A stretch of DNA of 50,856 bases from Parabacteroides distasonis. GTDB lineage: Bacteria > Bacteroidota > Bacteroidia > Bacteroidales > Tannerellaceae. The stretch covers positions 1 to 50,856 of the forward strand of contig JAFBIU010000025.1 in the NCBI GenBank assembly GCA_021531775.1. The letters are read 5' to 3'. A program made the position numbers and the translations under genes. A model generated the notes under the pieces. The model did not search any database, had not been told where the DNA came from, and saw nothing but the letters and a program-made list of their open reading frames with translations. Shown here one piece after another: positions 40,081-46,383 of this stretch. Position 1 is the first letter of the stretch, and every line of letters begins with the position of its first letter.

Positions 40081-41429
40081 GGCTCCAGTTTCCGATAGAC
40101 ATTTTTCGACACCTCCTCGATCAGCCCCAAGTTCTTCCACAGGCTGATGAAATGGCGCACATCCGTCTTCATCTGCTGCTGTTCGATGAGCAACGACAGC
40201 TGGTCGCGCGTAAACTTCTCGGTGCAGCAGTCGTAGAGTTTCGGCTTCGACCCTTTGCCCGCGCCCGATGGAGTGACCCGTTTCGCATGCAGCTCGTCAT
40301 ACACGTCGCCCCAGCGGTCCAGCAGCCCCTGCATGATGTATTCGCTTAGGAAACGGTAGATTTGCAGACACTGCTCGCGTCGCTCCTCCTCCGTCCAGTC
40401 CCGTTCGGGATCCAGCTGGTAGAGGTAGTAGCAGAGAGCCGTCGCCCGAAAGGCACTCACTGAAGCACGGATGCGGAACACCTTCACCGACTCGCGGTTA
40501 CACTTCGCATACTCCCTGCCTTTGCGATGGATGAACTCCCGGCAGGCATCGTCGATCCAGCCCATGTCCAACTCCAGCGTGGGAGCCAACGAACCGTCCG
40601 GATTGTAGGTGTCGTCCATCATCTTCTGCAACGTCTGGTCGATCATCCGTCGCTGCAGTTCCGTAAAGGGCTGGAATAGTTCGTCGTCGTTCTCCACCTG
40701 GTTGTCGATCGGGCAGAGGATGCACCGGGTGATGTTTCCCCCTTCGATCGACTCCCGGTCGTAATACTTGTCTACCGCCGAGGGGGTGGCACAAAACATC
40801 GAGCAGATGTTGATGTCCGTAATGGCCGAGTGGGAATTGTCGCTGGCGAAATCCATGCCGAACAGCGATCCCAAGTCGTAGGCCGTGCGCATGATCGTCC
40901 GCAAGTTGGAGTAGCCCGCCTTGCCTGCATCCGTCACCTGGGCCAGCTCTTCGGCAAACATCCAGAAGGTGAGTGTGTCGCCCAAGAAACGGTCGTGGTT
41001 GTCGGCACGCTTCGTCAGCATCGTCTTCGAGATGGTCGGCGGGATGACCCGGATCGACGTATGCGGCTCCTCCTCCATGCGCTCGTTCGCCTTGCGACGT
41101 CGTTTCCGCTCGCGATACTCCTGTTCGATGCGTCGCTGGAGCTTGTCGCGCGCCTTGAGTGTGCCATCCATGATCAGCCGTTCGATGTCGGCCGCAAAAC
41201 TCTTGCCCGAACTCTGTTCACCCTCGACAATCACCTGCACCAAGAGGGCATGCAGACGCATCGGATCGTGGTAGTAATGGATCCGGACGCGGGTAGCCAA
41301 GGCACAGAGTGGAGCCAGCAGGGCGATGTACGAGGGGATCTTGCGCGACTGCGGTGCGTTGGCTACCACCTGCCGAAAGACAGGTGGTAGCAGCTCTACA
41401 GGGGGCAGTGGATAGGAAAACGGCTTCAT
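40077..41429 (-). CDS. DUF3987 family ATPase
   Basis: A 450-residue P-loop protein with Walker A GEQSSGKS (70-77), later acidic segments consistent with Walker B, and a helical C-terminal region ending in a winged-helix-like stretch (FTRDQLSLLIEQQ). DUF3987 proteins usually sit next to CHC2 primases, as here with a 4-bp overlap, and are thought to be helicase-like. Its start overlaps the next upstream gene by 4 bp. Confidence 0.8.
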   Translation of the reverse strand: MKPFSYPLPPVELLPPVFRQVVANAPQSRKIPSYIALLAPLCALATRVRIHYYHDPMRLHALLVQVIVEGEQSSGKSFAADIERLIMDGTLKARDKLQRRIEQEYRERKRRRKANERMEEEPHTSIRVIPPTISKTMLTKRADNHDRFLGDTLTFWMFAEELAQVTDAGKAGYSNLRTIMRTAYDLGSLFGMDFASDNSHSAITDINICSMFCATPSAVDKYYDRESIEGGNITRCILCPIDNQVENDDELFQPFTELQRRMIDQTLQKMMDDTYNPDGSLAPTLELDMGWIDDACREFIHRKGREYAKCNRESVKVFRIRASVSAFRATALCYYLYQLDPERDWTEEERREQCLQIYRFLSEYIMQGLLDRWGDVYDELHAKRVTPSGAGKGSKPKLYDCCTEKFTRDQLSLLIEQQQMKTDVRHFISLWKNLGLIEEVSKNVYRKLEP

Positions 41430-41767
41430 ACCTCTGCCTCCCTCATTTGCTGTTCGATGATTCCTAAGGCCTCTATCATCTCCCAGTAGAGGGGTCGGGC
41501 CATCTCGAAGGAACTGCAGGAGTTTTTCACTTCAAACGCCTTGAAGTGAAGCTGATACTTGCCGTTCTGCCGATGCACCAGGCTACAGTACTTTCCTTCG
41601 TAGAGCTTCAGGTTGCGATGCTGGCGTGTATGCCTCACCGCCTCTTCGAAACAGAACCCCTTCTTGGTTCTACTGATGATGCCCTGAAGGCACTCGTTGA
41701 CTGTCAGCTCATCCTGCTGCTGGAAGGAGCATGACAGCTCCACATTTTTATAGACTTTCTTTTTCAT
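41426..41767 (-). CDS. Small protein of unknown function (113 residues)
   Basis: A cytoplasmic 113-residue protein (VYKNVELSCSFQQQDELTVN, VRHTRQHRNLKLYEGKYCSL) without a signal peptide. Its stop overlaps the DUF3987 start, which indicates translational coupling. No family recognised. Confidence 0.65.
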   Translation of the reverse strand: MKKKVYKNVELSCSFQQQDELTVNECLQGIISRTKKGFCFEEAVRHTRQHRNLKLYEGKYCSLVHRQNGKYQLHFKAFEVKNSCSSFEMARPLYWEMIEALGIIEQQMREAEV

Positions 41768-41806
41768 AAAAACATCAATTTATACTGTTATTTTTTTTTC
41801 TGTGAA

Positions 41807-42148
41807 TCATGCCATCGGTGTAGCGGGAAACAACCGGTCGAGCTCCTCCTCGCTGGTTTCCGGAACCCTCGACCGGAATTGCAACGGACGGATCACCGAC
41901 GGATCGCTGCCATCATCCTGAATAAGCCCCGTTTTCGTGAGATAAAGGAACGAAGCCCACAGGGTCACGTTGGCTGGCGGGTTGACCTCGCCACGCTCCA
42001 AGTAGTCCAGCAGTGCGCAACAAAGTTTCACTTGTGCCGGCTTTTTCAGCACCCGCAGGATGGGTCGGACCGCCTCCTGCTGCTCCGGTTTCAGATACTC
42101 AAACAGGGCCACCTGGAAGGACCAGGGGTAAACATTTTTTTCTTTCAT
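41807..42148 (-). CDS. Small protein of unknown function (113 residues), first in island operon
   Basis: A helical 113-residue protein (WSFQVALFEYLKPEQQEAV, VKLCCALLDYLERGEV) with an acidic C-terminus. It is the first gene after the structured leader at 42176-42234 and its promoter, and probably the first of a run through the ATPase, primase, DUF5675, lipoprotein and M15 genes. Function unknown. Confidence 0.65.
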   Translation of the reverse strand: MKEKNVYPWSFQVALFEYLKPEQQEAVRPILRVLKKPAQVKLCCALLDYLERGEVNPPANVTLWASFLYLTKTGLIQDDGSDPSVIRPLQFRSRVPETSEEELDRLFPATPMA

Positions 42149-42175
42149 ATTTTTCTGTTATTTTCGATCGTTTTG

Positions 42176-42234
42176 TCCTCCGGGAAAGCCTCACGACACT
42201 GGCGCCTTCCGGTCCGAGGTTGTCTCCCGGAGGA
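42176..42234 (-). promoter_or_regulatory. Structured 5' leader hairpin
   Basis: A perfect 10-bp inverted repeat, TCCTCCGGGA (42176-42185) and TCCCGGAGGA (42225-42234), encloses about 40 nt with smaller pairings. It fills the leader between the promoter at 42242 and the start at 42148. It could be a protein-binding RNA or an attenuator. Confidence 0.55.
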
Positions 42235-42241
42235 TCTGCTG

Positions 42242-42249
42242 CAAAGGTA
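42242..42249 (-). promoter_or_regulatory. -7 box for the primase operon
   Basis: The minus strand reads TACCTTTG. A 7-bp inverted repeat (AATATAC / GTATATT, 42264-42287) covers the usual -33 region, as an operator would. Confidence 0.55.
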
Positions 42250-42318
42250 GAAGGGGGCCATTGAATATACTGAGACCTCGGTATATTTAGGGCTTATCCC
42301 TACTTAATGCAATGTTTA

Positions 42319-42924
42319 TCAGTTGTTTATTACTATTCTGATAATGTTGGACAGCTCCTCTTTCTCCCCTCTGTTCAGGCAATAGCGGTCCTTCGACGAA
42401 TAGCTCGCCTTGGGTTTGTCGTCCGGCTTCAGCAGCTCCATCCGCCGGTGCAGGTCGGGCAGACTGAACTCCGGCCGATAGACCCGTTTCTGTTGCAGCA
42501 CTTCCACGGCGGCCGTCACCCGGTACCAATTCGGGTTCCCACTGGTTTGGGTGTACCGATAGAGGAAAAAGAGGTCGCCAAGTTTCTCGGAGCGCAAGAT
42601 CGTCTCCCAGATGGCGCGGATGTGGGGGTGGTACGCCTCTTCGGCACAATCATCGATCCGCGCGACATAGGTCAGAATGGTCTGGATCGACTCCTCCCGT
42701 TTGTCCGCTTCGCTCAGCGGCACAGCAGCTGGAACGCTTCTTCCGTCCGTTGGATCCTTCGTTTGGCTGAGGTCATTTCCCGTTGCCAAAGCAGCTACCT
42801 GGTTCATCACTTGTGCCGGCAAAACGAACAGCCGGCCTTCGCGTGCGGCCTGACGCAAAGCCTCCACCTGTTGGAACATCTCTTCGCGAACGCGCACTAA
42901 TTTCATTAAATCTAAATTCTTCAT
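42319..42924 (-). CDS. Unknown 201-residue island protein
   Basis: A soluble protein with a charged helical N-terminal half and C-terminal basic region (PKASYSSKDRYCLNRGEKEE). Met at 42924 is preferred; the open frame extends upstream by 18 residues without start signals. An alternative Met is at 42906. It lies after the operator-like array and could be a regulator or replication accessory. No family recognised. Confidence 0.6.
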   Translation of the reverse strand: MKNLDLMKLVRVREEMFQQVEALRQAAREGRLFVLPAQVMNQVAALATGNDLSQTKDPTDGRSVPAAVPLSEADKREESIQTILTYVARIDDCAEEAYHPHIRAIWETILRSEKLGDLFFLYRYTQTSGNPNWYRVTAAVEVLQQKRVYRPEFSLPDLHRRMELLKPDDKPKASYSSKDRYCLNRGEKEELSNIIRIVINN

Positions 42925-42925
42925 A

Positions 42926-43018
42926 CTCAACTTTTTTTTGAAGTTGAGCGCGAAGGAAAATGAACTGTAGAACCACATTGAACTGGTTCAAAAGAACTCA
43001 GTTCAAAATTCAGTTCAT
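42926..43018. promoter_or_regulatory. Operator-like array of TGAACT/AGTTCA half-sites
   Basis: A palindrome CTCAACTT / AAGTTGAG (42926-42948) is followed by several TGAACT half-sites in both orientations: 42961, 42979, TTGAACTGGTTCAA (42978-42991), GAACTCAGTTC (42994-43004), and direct copies TCAGTTCA at 42998 and 43010. Repeated half-sites directly upstream of the 42924 gene suggest binding of a dimeric repressor. 43019-43290 has nothing I recognise besides a possible 21-residue remnant at 43153. Confidence 0.5.
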
Positions 43019-43296
43019 GTTACGAGCCCAGTTACGTTCAGACCCGTGCATTCCTGAATGGTGGTTTTTGAGGGGCAGATCTGCCGTGCAATCCCACCAA
43101 TGTGCTTAATGATTTTTAAGTGGGGGATGATCCCAAATATGGATACCAAATCATGTCAGATACCTATATCGTCAACGACATCAAGGCGGAACTGCGAACA
43201 GCCGGTGAGGAGAGTTGACTCTGTCCGTTCAGAAAAAGAATGGATGGATTTAAATATTTCTTTGTCTTACCGTTGCAGAGTCTCGTGGATTATATC

Positions 43297-43304
43297 TACA
43301 TTTG
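43297..43304 (+). promoter_or_regulatory. Promoter of the second MNT/HepT pair
   Basis: TACATTTG fits TAnnTTTG. The start should be near 43311, 50 bp before the MNT ATG. About 20 bases around it match the stretch before the DUF6722-like gene. Confidence 0.5.
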
Positions 43305-43360
43305 CAATGGTAAAGAAATTGACATATTAAAGAAACTCTTTTTATATGTAATGGAGAAAT

Positions 43361-43693
43361 ATGAAAACAAGAGCTGAATACATCCAAATTATTCGAGATC
43401 ATGCTCCGGAACTTCAAAAAAGATTCGGCATTCGATTCTTGTCCATGTTCGGATCCGTTGCCCGGAATGAACACAAGGAGGGAAGTGATGTTGATTTGTT
43501 CGCCCAAATGCCAAGTAAATTCTATAATTATATGGAGGCTTCAGATTATCTGCAATCTATACTCGGTTGCAGTGTGGATTTGATATGTGACCATAAAAAT
43601 TTACGTCCGTTTTTCCGCAATCAAATAGAACACGATGGAATCATTATCTTTGCAACAGAGGAAAATAGTCATAGATTTGCTGATGCAAATTGA
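43361..43693 (+). CDS. mntA: MNT-type nucleotidyltransferase antitoxin, second copy
   Basis: A 110-residue minimal nucleotidyltransferase with GSVARNEHKEGSDVDLF (GSx10DxD, Asp43 and Asp45). It is quite different in sequence from the antitoxin at 1097. Its 3' end overlaps the next gene by 59 bp in another frame. It should antagonise the HepT encoded downstream, as described for the first pair. Confidence 0.85.
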   Translation: MKTRAEYIQIIRDHAPELQKRFGIRFLSMFGSVARNEHKEGSDVDLFAQMPSKFYNYMEASDYLQSILGCSVDLICDHKNLRPFFRNQIEHDGIIIFATEENSHRFADAN

Positions 43694-44030
43694 TCAGGCA
43701 ATTGACAATCTTATCGATTGGAACAAAGAATACAGCATGGCCGATGACTTACTGAAATCCCCTTCTGGGATGAAAACCTTGGCGGCCGATTGCATGCTGA
43801 TTGAGGCTATAGGTGAAAGTATTAAGAAAATTGATGTGAAAACTAATGGTCAGTTGCTGATACTCAGAAATGAAATTCCTTGGAATCAGGTGAAAAGAAT
43901 GCGCGATCACATTGCTCATGGCTATTTTGATATAAATGTGGATTTTATTTGGGATGTGATTCAGAATGATATCGATCCATTAAGGGAAGCCATTTTGTAT
44001 TTTATCAAATATTTGGATGAGATTGAATGA
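43635..44030 (+). CDS. hepT: HepT-like HEPN toxin, second copy
   Basis: A 131-residue HEPN protein with RDHIAHGY (Arg90, His95, Tyr97), the Rx4HxY ribonuclease motif. The ATG at 43635 keeps the first helix intact; a start at 43683 would cut the overlap with the antitoxin to 11 bp and give 115 residues. Codon use here is AT-richer than in the housekeeping genes, suggesting transfer. Confidence 0.85.
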   Translation: MESLSLQQRKIVIDLLMQIDQAIDNLIDWNKEYSMADDLLKSPSGMKTLAADCMLIEAIGESIKKIDVKTNGQLLILRNEIPWNQVKRMRDHIAHGYFDINVDFIWDVIQNDIDPLREAILYFIKYLDEIE

Positions 44031-44193
44031 GATTCCAGAGACCAGCCATGTTTAGGATGTCATCTGATTTGCGGAAAGCAAGAAAATGAGGAAAAATAGT
44101 GGAGATTGTGTGAAAAGTGTTACCTTTAGGGCCTAAACGTGCTAAATCTTGGCATGTATATAAAACAGTACCGAAAATTAATCTATAAATAAC

Positions 44194-45768
44194 ATGGAAA
44201 ATACCGTCAAAAACACTGGTAAAGAGAAGTCAGATATGCTGACGATGTTGGAGAATCTGGAACGGATGTTCGTATCCGCCCAGCAGTGTCTAAATGAGTA
44301 TGCGCGTGATGCCCTGCTGAAAGCCTTGGCCATCGAAGCTGAGACTTTGACCTTGAAGATGCAGGCCATGTTGACGCAGTGGAAGTGGTTTTTGCCTTTC
44401 AAAGAAGCCTGTGATGTTGAGTTTGATGTTTGGGAAGGGCAGGTTGGTCATTGGCTGGTCGAATTACAAAATTCACTACCGTGCATTGATAATCAAGGTA
44501 AGCAGTTTATTGCAAGTGCTTCTTTCCTATTCGATCTTTATTTACTATGGAAGATACGTCCAGCACAGGGTATTTCTGCCGAGTTGGAATCCTTTCTACA
44601 TTGGAATAATTTGCCTATTAATCTTCCGTCAGGAGAGTTTCGGGGACACAGTGGAAAATCGTGGCACACCAACAACCGTCAAACATTGGAAACAATAAAA
44701 AACAATGATGATGATTGTTTGGGTGAGATAAGCCGATACTGTGTTGAAATTCTGAAAGAGGATATTAAGACTCAGTGTAATTCGATCTCTAAGAAGCAGT
44801 TGCTGGGAACAGATGACTGGGGCGCACAAGAAGGCGTGGAGGAACTCTTTAAAACTAATGATGTCAATTTTGAATTGAACAAACAATATTATATACGGTC
44901 ATTGTACAATCTGTATGTTGTATTATCTAAAATATCAGCATATACAAAAGAATTATGGCCTGATGTACAACTTCGACGACTCAGTTACTTTGTTATATCT
45001 CATTATTGCCAAAATTTGGGTGCTATTGCCAGAAAAAAAGTATCCCTATTGGTAAAATCTTGGCCTCAATCAACAATTAAGGACAACGTGCAGCAACAGA
45101 AAGAATTGTTGCAGGCACAGTTGATGAAAAACAGATGGGGACAAAAGTTGGAGAAGTATATAGACTTTAATGATCCGCAATTGTCCGAGACTGCCGGCTT
45201 TGGTTGGTTTCTTTATGAAAACCGGCAGATATTGGAGATTGCAGATGTACGGGCGATTTATAAGATTTGTTCCGAGATTTGTGAGTGGAACAAACTTATA
45301 TATCCGGATGAGGAACAGCTGCCCGATCTGCCGGCTATGCCTCGTCAGCTGAACAACGATGAACAAAAGATTCTCGATCAGTTGATGGACTTGGCAGAAA
45401 TAGGCGATTGGACGCAGGGGGCGACCGTCGAGTCCATTCAGGCTGGTCTTAAGCGAGCGTTGGGAGTCGGTGATCCATTGCCGAAGGAGCTTCAATCGCA
45501 GAGCGAGCAGCTTTGGACATTATTCAAGAAACGTGACAATTGTGATGCGGAAAAGAGCCTGCGGGTGACTTGGCTCAACATAGCTGGCTGGAGTGTCAAT
45601 AAGAGGATATTGAAGGGAGGTACTGATAATGATATTTGCAAAAGATTTTTTCCGAATTGTGGTGATAAAGACTATATGAATGTTTCAAGAGGACGTAAAG
45701 ATTCTGTGAAGACTTTTGTTGAAATTCATAAACTACTGGAAACCTGCCTGTTGCCTAAACAGTCTTGA
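44194..45768 (+). CDS. Unrecognised 524-residue cytoplasmic protein
   Basis: No signal peptide or membrane helix. Opening Lys/Glu-rich helix, Trp-rich segments (QWKWFLPF, WEGQVGHWL), a central region with conserved-looking HSGKSWHTNNRQ, and a C-terminal part (MDLAEIGDWTQGATVESIQA, FFPNCGDKDYMNVSRGRKDS). AT-rich relative to neighbours. It stands alone after the HepT gene within the 33-bp repeats and ends at a terminator near 45811. Position in a toxin-antitoxin-bearing island makes a defence or regulatory role possible, but nothing in the sequence proves it. Confidence 0.7.
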   Translation: MENTVKNTGKEKSDMLTMLENLERMFVSAQQCLNEYARDALLKALAIEAETLTLKMQAMLTQWKWFLPFKEACDVEFDVWEGQVGHWLVELQNSLPCIDNQGKQFIASASFLFDLYLLWKIRPAQGISAELESFLHWNNLPINLPSGEFRGHSGKSWHTNNRQTLETIKNNDDDCLGEISRYCVEILKEDIKTQCNSISKKQLLGTDDWGAQEGVEELFKTNDVNFELNKQYYIRSLYNLYVVLSKISAYTKELWPDVQLRRLSYFVISHYCQNLGAIARKKVSLLVKSWPQSTIKDNVQQQKELLQAQLMKNRWGQKLEKYIDFNDPQLSETAGFGWFLYENRQILEIADVRAIYKICSEICEWNKLIYPDEEQLPDLPAMPRQLNNDEQKILDQLMDLAEIGDWTQGATVESIQAGLKRALGVGDPLPKELQSQSEQLWTLFKKRDNCDAEKSLRVTWLNIAGWSVNKRILKGGTDNDICKRFFPNCGDKDYMNVSRGRKDSVKTFVEIHKLLETCLLPKQS

Positions 45769-45774
45769 GAGAAA

Positions 45775-45814
45775 AATGTCACATTGTCAAATGTCAAATG
45801 TCATATCGAAGCGA
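45775..45814 (-). repeat. Inverted copy C of the TTTGACAT repeat
   Basis: Read on the minus strand it has CGCTTCGATATGACATTTGA and further GACATTTGAC units. It faces copy D (45936), forming a long inverted repeat around an AT-rich tract (45833-45930). Confidence 0.65.
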
Positions 45815-45832
45815 TTGTTTTTGTGCAATCGC
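45811..45832 (+). terminator. Terminator of the 524-residue protein gene
   Basis: GCGATTG (45811-45817) and CAATCGC (45826-45832) form a 7-bp stem with an 8-nt loop, followed by CTCTTTCT. It overlaps the end of repeat copy C. Confidence 0.5.
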
Positions 45833-45935
45833 CTCTTTCTATCTAAAGATATAGTTAAATATATATAATATAAATATAATAATATAATATAATAAGAATA
45901 TAATAGGAAGAATAGGGGACGTTGCACATCTCCAT

Positions 45936-45968
45936 TTGCTTCGATTTGACATGTGACATTTGACATTT
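45936..45968 (+). repeat. 33-bp direct repeat, right copy (copy D)
   Basis: Identical over 33 bp to 36996-37028. It bounds the right side of the island. The 615 bases between 45768 and 46384 hold no gene: they contain copy C, an AT-rich tract, copy D, a 24-bp degenerate repeat and the promoter of the GH2 gene. Confidence 0.8.
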
Positions 45969-46006
45969 ATCTCTCAAGACCGATTTCCCCTCTTCACCCT
46001 CGTTGA

Positions 46007-46068
46007 CTGGGAAACTCTTCTCCTCCTTGGCAGGGAAACTCTTCTTCCTCTTAGCAGGAAAATGACCT
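46007..46068. repeat. Degenerate 24-bp tandem repeat
   Basis: GGGAAACTCTTC occurs near 46008 and 46032, and a decayed unit (CAGGAAAATGACC) near 46055, with 24-bp spacing. It is non-coding. Confidence 0.45.
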
Positions 46069-46202
46069 TCCAGACGTTTCCTCTCTCCTTCCCGTTCAGC
46101 TGGGGGATCAGTGAAGACCGCCTCCGTTCATTACTTATCACCAACCCTTGTCTTCAGTAGAGGCTTTTTGGGAGGGGCCTTTTGAAAGCCGATTGGCAAC
46201 GC

Positions 46203-46233
46203 TTGGTCATATCGAGAAAAAATAGTAGTTTTG
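46203..46233 (+). promoter_or_regulatory. Promoter of the GH2 gene
   Basis: TTGG at 46203-46206 and TAGTTTTG at 46226-46233 are 19 bp apart. Transcription should start near 46240, giving a leader of about 140 nt. Confidence 0.5.
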
Positions 46234-46249
46234 CGGAAAAGGGAAACGA

Positions 46250-46294
46250 ATGATGAGTCAGACAGCTATATTATCTAAATATAGGGTTCTATGA
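46250..46294 (+). pseudogene. Possible remnant of a DUF2281-type antitoxin start
   Basis: The frame MMSQTAILSKYRVL then stop looks like the first residues of DUF2281 antitoxins. Beyond it, out of frame, a stretch near 46315 resembles the sequence at 49585. It may be leftover from a toxin-antitoxin gene; the match is too short to be sure. Confidence 0.25.
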
Positions 46295-46383
46295 GCAAAC
46301 GGACCTGTCGGAAGAGAATAGGTTAAATGAACACCTTACCATTGTTAATCATGGAAGTATTGTTAAACTAACAAATCAAATAG

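Noticed and set aside
43058-43330. Possible 90-residue gene before the second MNT/HepT pair
   Set aside because: It lacks protein-like composition, runs through the MNT promoter, and has no ribosome site.
45960-46160. Possible 66-residue gene
   Set aside because: It follows the 24-bp tandem repeat and starts inside repeat copy D; no conserved features.
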